A stretch of DNA of 50,175 bases from CAYWTS01 sp964461265 (GTDB taxonomy: Bacteria > Bacteroidota > Ignavibacteria > Tepidaquicellales > OLB5), in assembly GCA_964461265.1 (NCBI GenBank), contig CAYWTS010000012.1, positions 1 to 50,175 on the forward strand. Direction: 5' to 3'. This document shows, piece by piece, positions 17,304 through 26,404 of this stretch; within the stretch, counting starts at the first letter, position 1, and every line of letters begins with the position of its first letter. The position numbers and the translations under genes were made by a program. Below the pieces are notes generated by a model. It was not told the origin of the DNA, made no database searches, and saw only the letters and a program-made list of their open reading frames with translations.

Positions 17304-17876
17304 TTACTTATCCTCGGGACGGAACCTGTCCTTGGATTTATCGTCATCGGGTCCGAACATTTCATGGAATTTCTTCCGCATTTCTCTCATCTCCCTCATC
17401 TTTTCAACAGCTTTAGTCCGCTGGTCGGGTGTTAATATAGAATGGAACTTTACAAGCTGTTCAGCAAAGAAGTCTTTCATTTCTTCACGGTTGGCTTCGT
17501 GTTTCTTTGCAAGCGTTTCCAAATCCTCTTTTGTTATCTTATCCTGTTTAAACAAAGTTTCAAAGTCATCAAATTTGTTATCCCGTTCTTTCTTTTTACT
17601 TTCAATCTTAGCCTTGATATCATCCCTGATTTTTTCAACTTCTGTTTTCTGCTGGTCGCTTAAGTCAAGGTCTTTGGCAATTTTGTTCAGCAATACACCT
17701 ATCGGTCCGTGGTCACGGAACATTTTGCCCTGTTCCCTGACTTTTTGAGCAAAACTGATTCCTGCAATTCCCGTTATTGCAAATACAACAACAAGAATTA
17801 TAATAAACACACGTGTTTTGGCAGTAAGTTTTTTTCTGCCTGCTGAGGGTTTAATGATTTGATTTGATTCCGACAT
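17304..17876 (-). CDS. Spy/CpxP-like periplasmic stress protein with LTxxQ motif
   Basis: A 190-residue protein with a cytoplasmic leader, one membrane-anchor/signal segment (about 23-43, ending ISFAQ), and a helical charged mature part. It shows DLSDQQKTEVEKIRDDI and LTPDQRTKAVEKM, the paired LTxxQ motifs of the Spy/CpxP superfamily. Such proteins are extracytoplasmic chaperones or feedback inhibitors of a Cpx-type kinase. The gene precedes the regulator-kinase pair on the same strand, so autoregulated feedback is likely (inference). Strong Shine-Dalgarno AAAGGAG. Confidence 0.85.
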   Translation of the reverse strand: MSESNQIIKPSAGRKKLTAKTRVFIIILVVVFAITGIAGISFAQKVREQGKMFRDHGPIGVLLNKIAKDLDLSDQQKTEVEKIRDDIKAKIESKKKERDNKFDDFETLFKQDKITKEDLETLAKKHEANREEMKDFFAEQLVKFHSILTPDQRTKAVEKMREMREMRKKFHEMFGPDDDKSKDRFRPEDK

Positions 17877-18332
17877 TTTTTTCTCCTTTCGGTTTTTAAT
17901 TTCGTTACAATTATAACTTCTTATATAAGCAAATTAATGAGCAGATTGTAAAAATGTTGTAAAAAAATGTAATTAACTCCCTGTTTCAAAAAAACTGTAA
18001 CCGCAACTTTCATAGTTGCGATTAAGCAAGAAAATTGCAACGCAGCCATATAGACAGCGGATACTAAAACACTTTTAAGACAGCCCTTTGCTTAATCTCC
18101 AGTCTCACCCCGTCATAAATAACGGAGTAACAAAAGCGTATTTTTTGGTAAAAACTTAAAACAATTTTCGTTATGTAATAATCCACCTCTTTCTCCCAAA
18201 GGTGAGAAGAAATATCGTATAAAAACTATATAAAAGCTAATAATTTTATAAAAAGGGATAAAATTATACATTTATTAAAAATTTATAACTGAGCATTTTT
18301 ATATTATAAGTTAAAGCATAAAAGGAGAAAAA
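17877..18332. other. 456-base gene-free region between divergent genes
   Basis: It holds a damaged MITE-like element (17979-18086) and the promoter regions of the Spy/CpxP-like gene (minus) and the DUF4920 gene (plus). Nothing else is recognised. Confidence 0.6.
17979..18086. mobile_element. MITE-like hairpin element, copy 2 (degraded)
   Basis: The core (CTGTAACCGCAACTTTCATA and the following AGTTGCGATTAAGCAAGAAA) matches copy 1 closely. The left end is decayed (TCCCTGTTTCAAAAA) and about 15 bases of the left inner arm are missing, so the long hairpin can no longer form fully. The right end reads CTTTTAAGACAGCCC. It is an older, broken copy. Confidence 0.75.
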
Positions 18333-18800
18333 ATGATAAAAAAATCAACTTATTTGGCAATGGTTATTTGCTTATTGAATGTATCGGTTTTATTTGCTCA
18401 ATCCGATACTATAAAACCTCTCTCTAACCAGTATGGTAATGAACTGAATCCTAACCTAATAAGCACAGCAATAACACAGCTTACTGATAAAGACACGGCA
18501 AGCACGTTGCAAATTGAGGGTAAAATCACCGAAGTTTGCCAGAATTCGGGCTGCTGGATGTTTATTACCGACGGGAATAACATAGTCAGGATTTTAACAA
18601 AACATAAATTCTTTATGCCTAAAGATTGTGCAGGCTCTTACGCAGTTGTGCAGGGAGTATTTAAGATAAAGGAAGTATCACCCGAAGAACAAATGCATTA
18701 CTTTGAAGAATCAGGCAAGACACCAGAAAAACCTATCACGGAAACGAAAAAGGAATACAGAATAGAAGCAACAGGGGTGAAGCTGACAAGTATAAAATAG
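18333..18800 (+). CDS. DUF4920 family exported protein
   Basis: A 155-residue protein with a signal peptide (about 1-22, ending LFAQS). The mature part contains LQIEGKITEVCQNSGCWMFI, the CQxxGCWM cysteine motif typical of DUF4920, and AGSYAVVQGVFKI. The fold is probably a small OB-like beta barrel in the periplasm; the paired cysteines may bind metal or form a disulfide. Function unknown. AAAGGAG precedes the ATG. Confidence 0.85.
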   Translation: MIKKSTYLAMVICLLNVSVLFAQSDTIKPLSNQYGNELNPNLISTAITQLTDKDTASTLQIEGKITEVCQNSGCWMFITDGNNIVRILTKHKFFMPKDCAGSYAVVQGVFKIKEVSPEEQMHYFEESGKTPEKPITETKKEYRIEATGVKLTSIK

Positions 18801-18821
18801 AGAAGAGCTTATAGTAAATTA

Positions 18822-18853
18822 AAAAGGGGCTGTCTCAAAAGGCAGCCCCTTTT
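18822..18853. terminator. Bidirectional terminator derived from a MITE-like end
   Basis: AAAAGGGGCTG pairs with CAGCCCCTTTT around TCTCAAAAGG. It lies between two converging genes. The left half, GGGGCTGTCTCAAAAGGC, is 17/18 identical to the first bases of the MITE-like element, so this terminator may be a reduced copy. Confidence 0.85.
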
Positions 18854-18867
18854 GTTAACACAAATAC

Positions 18868-20273
18868 CTATTTAACAAATATCATTTTTTCCGTCGCCCT
18901 ATAACCGTCTGCAATAAGGGAGTATAAATACATTCCGCTGGGATAATTTGACGCGTCCCATTGAATTTCATATGTACCATGCTGAAGCTTCTTGTCTATT
19001 AGAGTCACTGCCACCCTTCCAAGAATATCGTATATGACAAGTTTTATAAACGAAGTTTTTGGCATTTGGAATTTTAGTCGTGTTATATTATTGAATGGAT
19101 TAGGATAATTCGTGAATAGTTTGAAATCATCTGGCACAGTGTTTTTCTCGGTAATTCCGTTTAAATACTCTCCACCGGTTGTTGTGTGGATAATTGTACC
19201 GTTTTGCCCAACTGACCAGCCAATAGAGTCTGTAAGGAAGACAACCGAATTTAAAAAAGCACTAACATTTACATTTTGTTGTAACCAGTTAGCTCCCCCG
19301 TCAGTTGTTTTAAACATATAACTGCAGTCTCCGCTTACCCAGCCTGTATTTAAACTGGAGAAATAAATACTGTGTGCATTAAAGCAATCAGGTAGCTGTG
19401 CCATAAAAGTCCAGTTATTACCGCCATTTGTGGTATTATAAACCCTGTAAGTCTCAAGTTTTAAGAGCCAGCCCGTATTCTGATTGACAAAAGAAAACTG
19501 GGCTATATCTCCATCACCTNNNNNNNNNNNNNNNNNNNNNNNNNNNNNNNNNNNNNNNNNNNNNNNNNNNNNNNNNNNNNNNNNNNNNNNNNNNNNNNNN
19601 NNNNNNNNNNNNNNNNNNNGAGCCAGCCCGTATTCTGATTGACAAAAGAAAACTGGGCTATATCTCCATCACCTGCCATAGTTTGTAGGAAACTCCAGTT
19701 TACACCCCCGTCGGTTGACTTATACATAGACCAACCTGCGGAAAGCCATCCCGTTTGAGAATCAATAAAATATACATAATAACCAGTTGCGCCAGAAAGA
19801 ACCATAACCGAGTCCCAGCTTGCACCTCCGTTGGTTGTCCTGAAGACCCATGCCCCGCCGCTCGTTCCTGACGCCCAGCCGGTTAATGAATCAATAAAAT
19901 AAATTGATTGTATACCATTGTAAGGCGTGTAAAAAATTAAAAACCAGTTACTGCCTCCGTTAGTAGTTTTTTGTATATAGCCTCCTCCTCCTCCTGAACA
20001 ATAACCAATATTGGAATCTACAAAATGAATAGTTCGCAATTGAGTAATTACACTGCTTGTCTGCCCGAACCAGTTATTACCGCCATTAGTGGTTTTAAGT
20101 ATTGTTCCGTTATCTCCACATGCCCAACCGGTTTGTGTGTCTATAAAATATACGTCATATAAATGCTGTGTTGTGCCGGAGTTTTGTGTTACCCACTGGC
20201 TGTAACAATACCGAGCACTCGGGATTAACAATGTACAATTAATAATTATTAATATGTAAATAAATTTTTTCAT
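18868..20273 (-). CDS. Secreted YCF48/BNR-repeat beta-propeller protein with T9SS tail, split by a false scaffold gap
   Basis: The gene starts at 20273 with a signal peptide (MKKFIYILIIINC...), continues through repeated blades (VYFIDTQTGWACGDNGTI, LKTTNGGNNW) and ends at 18868 with a T9SS domain (NYPNPFNN, IYDILGR, YPSGMYLYSL, MIFVK). A 100-N run at 19520-19619 interrupts it. The 55 bases on either side (19465-19519 and 19620-19674) are identical. If one copy and the Ns are removed, the frame joins without a break (..QNTGWLLKLETYRVYNTTNGG..), giving one 416-residue protein. The YCF48-like propeller is extracellular; its target is unknown. Confidence 0.85.
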
Positions 20274-20288
20274 TACTTTTCAATAAAA

Positions 20289-20333
20289 AAAACGGGAAGT
20301 CCTTCCACATTTAGCAGTAAGTTTTCCCGTTTT
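20289..20333 (-). terminator. Hairpin with T-run between the M28 peptidase and the propeller gene
   Basis: On the minus strand AAAACGGGAA pairs with TTCCCGTTTT across a 25-base loop and runs into eight T. It fits a terminator for the peptidase gene. It ends only about 12 bases before the next start codon (20273), so it may also act as a leader structure for that gene. Confidence 0.65.
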
Positions 20334-20502
20334 AAATTATTCTTCATCAGCCCTCCAAGTGTGTGAAATGTTATTAAATATTTATTAAGTTATGTTGTAT
20401 TAAAAATCATATTTTGCATTACAAAATTTTGTAATTTAAAAATCAAAGTCAAAACAATTTTATTAAAATATTTAGCTAAATTGATTAGATACAAAAAAAA
20501 TC

Positions 20503-22338
20503 TCACTTTTTAAACTCAACCTTCAAGGTCACATTCTCACCATTTCGTTTCACAACAACCTCCACCTCATCTCCCGGCTTGCATTTGCTGAGTGCTCCCA
20601 TATAATCATAAATATTTTTTATATCATCTCCGCCGAACTTAATTATCACGTCACCTTTTAGTATGCCCGATTTTTCACCCACACCGCCTTCCTTAACTCC
20701 AAGCACTGCAAGTCCTTCATCGGTTGAGGAATAATCGGGGATTATGCCGAGTGTAACACGCAGCTGGGGACCCTGCTTATCATTTTTATCAGAAACAGTT
20801 TTTACGAAATCAGGTTTTCCGCTGAGGTTATCAAGTGTATTTATTAGAGAATAAACCATTTCCAGAATTTTCTTTTCACCATCATAGTTTATCTTATCCC
20901 AATCATCCGATGGACGGTGGTAATCGGTATGCAGGCTGGTGAAAAAGAATAATACAGGCAAATCTTTTGCATAAAAGCTGGAATGGTCAGAAGGTCCGAA
21001 TCCTTCGGGTTTATAACCTGCTGTAAATTCATAAATTTTGTTTAGTGAATCTAAAACAGGCACCCAAACAGATGAAGTCCCTGTACCTCCTATGCTAAGC
21101 TTGTTATTATCGAGCCTGCCAATCATATCCATATTTATCATAGCAACAATGTTATACCTGCTGAATAGTTCGCTTTTTGTAAAATAAGCAGACCCTAATA
21201 AGCCGGCTTCTTCACTGCCAAAAAGCATAAATAAGTAGCTTCGTTTCAGGCTGCTCTTAACCGAGCTTAATTTCTGTGCAACCTCAAGAACGCCTGATGT
21301 TCCGGATGCATTATCATCGGCACCGTTATGTATTGCAGGATTTTTATCGTTCAATGAGCCGTATTTAGTGCCGTCACCAAGATGGTCTTTATGCGCACCT
21401 ATAACAATAACCTCATTTTTTAAAACCGGATCACTGCCTTCTAAAAATCCCATTATATTTGACGTTGAAGATTTAACTTTAAGAACATTTGTCTGTATCA
21501 TTGCACTGGATTTTTTCAGAATAAATGAAGCAGGCGTTTTTGTCTCGTTAATACTTTTCTGAACTTCTGCAAGTTTTTTCCCGTTAAGCTCAAAACATTT
21601 TTCTATATACTCTCTTTTCACATTTACAACCGGTATCCCCGCATCACCCGAAAAATTATCACCTCTTAACTTCATAAGCCTGTCATCGTTTTCATCTTCA
21701 GGCCCGTTAATTACTATTATACCTAATGCACCTTTTTGTTTTGCAGTTGTAATTTTAAAATTTATTTGTTCAAACTTATCGAACGGATTATCATGTGGAT
21801 TATTATAACCCGGTGAATGCTTCAGTATTACCACTATCTTACCCAATGCATCAATATCTTTATAATCATCATAATTTTGTTCAGCTGAAGTAATGCCGTA
21901 TCCCGCAAAAACAAGCCCGAATTTAACCATTGCATTTGAGGAAATACCGAGCGGTGTATACTCGGACCCCGGTTTAAGCTTAAATTCTTTTTCATCGACG
22001 TATAGTGTCATTTTATTATCATCCCCTAACTTAACGTCAGATGTAATATCGAAATTCTGCCTGTAACTATCGCCGTTGCCGGGTAAAAGCCCATAATTTT
22101 TAAATTCATTTTCGATGTATGATTCTGTCAGCGAATCACCGCGAGTTCCGGGAAACCTGCCTTCAAGGTCATCGCTTGCTAAGTAGCGTATGTGTGCTTT
22201 CAGTTCATCGGTTGTTATTTCGTTACTGCGGACCTTGTTTATTGCATCTCTTAAGTCATCATCAGAATATTTAAATGAATAAGAATAAACAAAAGTAAAA
22301 AGAATCAGAATATAAAAAGTTAATTTAAATTTATTCAT
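20503..22338 (-). CDS. Exported M28-family metallopeptidase with PA and PDZ domains
   Basis: A 611-residue protein with an N-terminal signal segment, a protease-associated (PA) insertion at about 125-255 and an M28 aminopeptidase catalytic region at about 285-500. Zinc ligands are visible: His in IGAHKDHLG, Asp in NGADDNASG, the Glu pair in FGSEEAG, Asp in NMDMIGR and His in DYHRPSDD. A C-terminal PDZ domain (about 525-610; LGVKEGGVGEKSGILKGD) follows. It is likely to cleave N-terminal residues from peptides outside the cytoplasm. Its own terminator is downstream. Confidence 0.92.
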   Translation of the reverse strand: MNKFKLTFYILILFTFVYSYSFKYSDDDLRDAINKVRSNEITTDELKAHIRYLASDDLEGRFPGTRGDSLTESYIENEFKNYGLLPGNGDSYRQNFDITSDVKLGDDNKMTLYVDEKEFKLKPGSEYTPLGISSNAMVKFGLVFAGYGITSAEQNYDDYKDIDALGKIVVILKHSPGYNNPHDNPFDKFEQINFKITTAKQKGALGIIVINGPEDENDDRLMKLRGDNFSGDAGIPVVNVKREYIEKCFELNGKKLAEVQKSINETKTPASFILKKSSAMIQTNVLKVKSSTSNIMGFLEGSDPVLKNEVIVIGAHKDHLGDGTKYGSLNDKNPAIHNGADDNASGTSGVLEVAQKLSSVKSSLKRSYLFMLFGSEEAGLLGSAYFTKSELFSRYNIVAMINMDMIGRLDNNKLSIGGTGTSSVWVPVLDSLNKIYEFTAGYKPEGFGPSDHSSFYAKDLPVLFFFTSLHTDYHRPSDDWDKINYDGEKKILEMVYSLINTLDNLSGKPDFVKTVSDKNDKQGPQLRVTLGIIPDYSSTDEGLAVLGVKEGGVGEKSGILKGDVIIKFGGDDIKNIYDYMGALSKCKPGDEVEVVVKRNGENVTLKVEFKK

Positions 22339-22447
22339 GCTGCCAGATATTATTTTAATTAATATGTTATAACTTTAATTTTAATACTGCTATTGAAAAA
22401 GGGGTTGTTACCCCTTATTCAAATATTTCACTTTGTATATAGGGTAC

Positions 22448-23542
22448 TTAGTCAACCCAGTCACAAACAAATACATTTGTCTGGTTAGGTTTAAAGTTAA
22501 ACCTGTTTGAACAGAAGATGAATTTCTTTCCGTCCATCGAAAACATCGGAAAACCGTCAAAATTATCATAGTAGGTAATTTTTTCAAGGTTGGTTCCGTC
22601 TATATCAATTGCATACAGGTCAAAAAGCCTGCCTTTGGGGTCATCCATATTAGAACAGAATATAATTCGTTTATCATCCGGGAAAAAATACGGAGCAAAA
22701 TTGGCTTTTCCGTTATTAGTAAGCTGTTTTACACCGCTGCCGTCTGAATTCATAATAAAAAGCTCAAGTGTGTGAGGCCTTACCCATCCGTCTTTCAGCA
22801 GATCCTTAAATAACTTAATTTCCGCTTCAGTTTTAGGCCTATTTGCACGCCATACTATCATCTTTCCGTTGTATGAATAATTAGCACCGCCGTCATAACC
22901 TAATTCATTAGTCATTCTTTTTACATCGGTTCCGTCAAGATTCATTGAATAGATTTCCAGATCGCCGTCTCTTGTTGAGGTAAATATTATCCTGTCACCT
23001 GCCGGTGATACCGTTGCTTCTGCATCGTAGCCATCGGTATTTGTTAACCTTGTTATGTTTAAGCCGTCAGAGTCAGCTGTGAAAATATCATACGAATGAT
23101 AAACGCCCCACACATACCCTTTTGACATATCCGGTACAAGCGGACATTCATCGCTTCTTAAATGTGTTGATGCATATAACAACCTTTTTCCGTCAGGCAG
23201 CCAGTAGGCACAGGTAGTTCTTCCTTTACCTGTACTTACAAGCTTAACACCCGAACCATCCAGATTCATTGTAAATATCTGGTCACATTTAAATTCATCC
23301 CGGGTTGACTGAAAAATTATTTTATTTCCATCGAATGAGAAGTATGCTTCTGCATTATCACCAAAGCTGGTTAGCATTCTCATGTTTTTAAAGTGTTTTT
23401 CACCCGGTATGATTAAGCTGTCTGTATTTAAATTACCCGATGAATCAGCTGTTTGAAAATCAGCATTAAACGAAAGGAGTGAAAGTGAAATTAACAGTAA
23501 GAATAGAATAATTGCTTTACTCTTCAAAACGTCTGACATCAA
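22448..23542 (-). CDS. TolB-like (PD40) beta-propeller protein, exported
   Basis: A 364-residue protein with a signal segment (about residues 6-27) and repeated WD40-like PD40 blades: IFTMNLDGSGVKLV, IYSMNLDGTDVKRMT, LFIMNSDGSGVKQLT, LYAIDIDGTNLEKIT. It resembles the propeller of TolB without its N-terminal domain. It probably acts in the periplasm or on the surface as a binding scaffold; no partner is identified. The chosen ATG overlaps the RelA/SpoT gene by 26 bases; a TTG at 23527 is a possible alternative start. Confidence 0.8.
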   Translation of the reverse strand: MMSDVLKSKAIILFLLLISLSLLSFNADFQTADSSGNLNTDSLIIPGEKHFKNMRMLTSFGDNAEAYFSFDGNKIIFQSTRDEFKCDQIFTMNLDGSGVKLVSTGKGRTTCAYWLPDGKRLLYASTHLRSDECPLVPDMSKGYVWGVYHSYDIFTADSDGLNITRLTNTDGYDAEATVSPAGDRIIFTSTRDGDLEIYSMNLDGTDVKRMTNELGYDGGANYSYNGKMIVWRANRPKTEAEIKLFKDLLKDGWVRPHTLELFIMNSDGSGVKQLTNNGKANFAPYFFPDDKRIIFCSNMDDPKGRLFDLYAIDIDGTNLEKITYYDNFDGFPMFSMDGKKFIFCSNRFNFKPNQTNVFVCDWVD

Positions 23543-25742
23543 ATACCCCGTTAATTATTTTTATTTTATCTATTAGTTGATTTAAATGGTTAATGTTCTT
23601 AACCATCAGAATAACAGTTCCTTCGAACATTGTACCTTTTGAGGAAATGTTAACACTCTTTATGTTAGTATTATAATGAGAAGCAATTGACTGTGTGATT
23701 TCGTTTAGCATGCCAGGCTTATCTTCTCCGAAAATCCGCAGTCCTACAAAAAATTCATCTTCAACATTTTCAGGCCACTGTACATCGATAATTCTGTTCG
23801 GATCAATTAAGAAAAGGTTCGAAAGATTCTTACATGATTTTTTGTGTATTTTAATACCTTCGGTTTTTGTAATAAACCCTATAATATCTTCACCGGGAAT
23901 TGGATTGCAGCAATTTGCATAAGTGAACAGGAGATCTTTTACTTCATCACCTGCAACTATTTTACTTCGGTTTGCCCTGGCTGTGCGTATATACGTTTCA
24001 AATAAATTGGTCTGTACATCTTTAGCTTTGTGTGCAATGGGTTTTTCAACAGTTTTCACCCAGGGTGAAGATATCTCGCCGCTAAAAAGTTTATTTTTAT
24101 CTTTAACCAGTTCAAACAGTTCTTCCACAGTTGCCTTTTCTTCAGAAATCGCTATATAAAACTCCTGAATATTTTCAAATTTTAATCTGGTTAATATTTT
24201 TGAAAGCTCATCTTCATAAAGAGAGAATTTGCTCTTTTTCAGCTTTTTTTCCCATTTCTCTTTACCTTCATCTATCTTCCTTCGCCTTTCATTATTAAAC
24301 CATTTATGAATTTCGGATTTTGCTTTATGTGTAACTACAAATTTTTCCCAGTCGGTATGCGGTTTTTTTATCTTCGAGGTTATTATTTCAACCTGATTGC
24401 CGCTTTTAAGCTTATAATCCAGCTGTGTAATCCTGCCATTAACTTTTGCACCTATGCACCTGTAACCAACCTCTGTATGTATTTCGAAAGCAAAATCTAC
24501 CGGTGTAGAGCCTGCCGGAAGAATCTTTAAGTCGCCTTTCGGTGTAAAAACATAAATCTCATCCTGATATAAATTTAGTTTAAGGCTTTCAATTATCTGT
24601 TTGGGTGAACTCTCCTTTGCAGATGAATCGAATAACTCCCTTACCCAGCTTATCCAGTCTTCCATTTGTGCATCATTTGTGTGAATGTTCTCTTTATATT
24701 TCCAGTGTGCAGCAACTCCTTTCTCGGCAACTTCGTGCATATCTTTTGTCCTTATCTGCACCTCGACCATCTTGCCATCCGGACCAAGCAAAGTCGTATG
24801 TATCGACTGGTAGCCATTTTTCTTCGGTAATGAAACATAGTCTTTAAAACGTTCCGGAATAGGAATATAAATTTCGGAACATATACCGTAGGCAGTGAAG
24901 CAATCGTTCTTATGGGGGGTATCAAGTATTATACGCACTGCAAACAGGTCATAAATTTCATCGAATGACTTGTTCCTGGTTTTCATCTTCTTGTAAATAC
25001 TGTAAAGGTGTTTAGCCCTTCCGTATATTTCGTATTTTAATCCCTCTTTTTTAAGGGCTGCTTTTATGGGTTCAATGAACTTGCTAACATAACTTTCACG
25101 CTCACGCTTCTTTGCATATACTTTTTTTGCCAGTTCAGTGTAAAAATTCCTTTCGATATACTTGAAAGCAAGGTCTTCGAACTCGGCTTTAATTCTTGCA
25201 AGCCCAAGCCTGTGTGCAAGAGGAGCATATATTTCCATAGTTTCTCGTGCAGTCCTCAACTGTCTTTCAGGACTCAGGTATTCGAGCGTCCGCATATTAT
25301 GGAGCCTGTCGGCAAATTTAACAAGGATTACGCGGATATCATTCGACATCGAAAGCAGCATCTTTCGGTAATTCTCAACCTGTTTTACTTCATAGTTCTC
25401 AAAAATACCCGCAATTTTGGTTGCACCGTCAACAATATCGGCGATTGTTTGTCCAAATTCCGATTTCACATCGTCATAAGTAAATTTCGTATCTTCAATA
25501 ACATCGTGCAGCAAACCGCTAGCAACTGTAACATCATCAAGCGGAATCTCACGGGCTACTATAGAAGCTACCTCGAACGGATGTGTAATAAAAGGCTCGC
25601 CCGAGGCACGTTTATCTAGTTTATGGGCATTAAGACTAAACCGGAAAGCATCATTCACAAGTTTTTCATTAAATGAAATAAGATTTTTCCGGCAGTTAGT
25701 CAGAAGTTCATCAAGCTTTTTTTTATATAAATTAGACAGCAT
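23517..25742 (-). CDS. Bifunctional (p)ppGpp synthetase/hydrolase RelA/SpoT
   Basis: A 741-residue Rel protein of normal length. The hydrolase HD domain has H54 (FITHPFEVA) and H79-D80 (LLHDVIEDT). The synthetase domain has YDLFAVRIIL, KNGYQSIHTT and VEVQIRTKDMHEVAEKGVAAHWKYK. TGS (about 395-455), helical, and C-terminal ACT (about 665-740) domains follow. Both activities look intact, so it should make and degrade the alarmone (p)ppGpp on ribosomes during starvation. It sits between the uracil phosphoribosyltransferase and TolB-like genes on the same strand. Confidence 0.96.
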   Translation of the reverse strand: MLSNLYKKKLDELLTNCRKNLISFNEKLVNDAFRFSLNAHKLDKRASGEPFITHPFEVASIVAREIPLDDVTVASGLLHDVIEDTKFTYDDVKSEFGQTIADIVDGATKIAGIFENYEVKQVENYRKMLLSMSNDIRVILVKFADRLHNMRTLEYLSPERQLRTARETMEIYAPLAHRLGLARIKAEFEDLAFKYIERNFYTELAKKVYAKKRERESYVSKFIEPIKAALKKEGLKYEIYGRAKHLYSIYKKMKTRNKSFDEIYDLFAVRIILDTPHKNDCFTAYGICSEIYIPIPERFKDYVSLPKKNGYQSIHTTLLGPDGKMVEVQIRTKDMHEVAEKGVAAHWKYKENIHTNDAQMEDWISWVRELFDSSAKESSPKQIIESLKLNLYQDEIYVFTPKGDLKILPAGSTPVDFAFEIHTEVGYRCIGAKVNGRITQLDYKLKSGNQVEIITSKIKKPHTDWEKFVVTHKAKSEIHKWFNNERRRKIDEGKEKWEKKLKKSKFSLYEDELSKILTRLKFENIQEFYIAISEEKATVEELFELVKDKNKLFSGEISSPWVKTVEKPIAHKAKDVQTNLFETYIRTARANRSKIVAGDEVKDLLFTYANCCNPIPGEDIIGFITKTEGIKIHKKSCKNLSNLFLIDPNRIIDVQWPENVEDEFFVGLRIFGEDKPGMLNEITQSIASHYNTNIKSVNISSKGTMFEGTVILMVKNINHLNQLIDKIKIINGVFDVRRFEE

Positions 25743-25771
25743 TGCAATAATCTCAATGAAATAACAAATAA

Positions 25772-26404
25772 TTAAGTTCCAAACATTCTGTCACCTGCAT
25801 CGCCAAGTCCGGGGACTATAAAACCCCTTTTATTCAGCCCTTTATCAAGCGAACAGGTATAAATAGGAATATGTTTGTACTTCGAATAAATCTCTTTTAT
25901 TCCTTCGGGCGCACATAAGAGGCTTGCTATCACAATCTTCCTTATGCCCAGCCTGTGAAGTTCGGCAATAGTGCAATTTATACTCCCGCCTGTAGCAAGC
26001 ATTGGGTCTAATATAAAAACAGAAGTGTTGTTAAAATGCTTAAGCCGCGGAAACTTGAAATAATATTTTACCGGTTTCAGGTCTTCTTCATCCCTGTAAA
26101 GACCCATATGTGCTATTCGGGCATAAGGGAAAATGTAATTAAATCCATGAACTAAACCAAGACCGGCTCTAAGTATTGGCAGTAAAATTATTTCTCCGTT
26201 TGCTGCACAGCCCTGAAACTTTCCCAGGGGTGTCTTTATACTTTTTTTACGTATATTAAGTTCCCTTGCGCATTCATAAGCAAGCATTACTGCAAGTTTA
26301 TCCACATAATCCCTGAAATCTTTAAATGAAGTTCGCTTATCGCGTATCATTGTCATATAGGAGTGAACAAGGGGATTTTTTATGACTTTAAGGCTAGCAA
26401 ACAT
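25772..26404 (-). CDS. upp: Uracil phosphoribosyltransferase
   Basis: A 210-residue protein with the PRPP-binding loop LDPMLATGGS and the uracil-binding C-terminal VPGLGDAGDRMFGT. It converts uracil and PRPP to UMP in pyrimidine salvage. It overlaps the upstream lipoprotein gene by one base (TGATG) and lies 29 bases from the RelA/SpoT gene. Its pairing with a (p)ppGpp enzyme is of interest because some nucleotide salvage phosphoribosyltransferases are (p)ppGpp targets; that link is inference. Confidence 0.96.
   Translation of the reverse strand: MFASLKVIKNPLVHSYMTMIRDKRTSFKDFRDYVDKLAVMLAYECARELNIRKKSIKTPLGKFQGCAANGEIILLPILRAGLGLVHGFNYIFPYARIAHMGLYRDEEDLKPVKYYFKFPRLKHFNNTSVFILDPMLATGGSINCTIAELHRLGIRKIVIASLLCAPEGIKEIYSKYKHIPIYTCSLDKGLNKRGFIVPGLGDAGDRMFGT

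Noticed and set aside
18868..19404. Separate short T9SS protein starting at 19404
   Set aside because: It is the 3' part of the YCF48-like gene; the split comes from the false scaffold gap.
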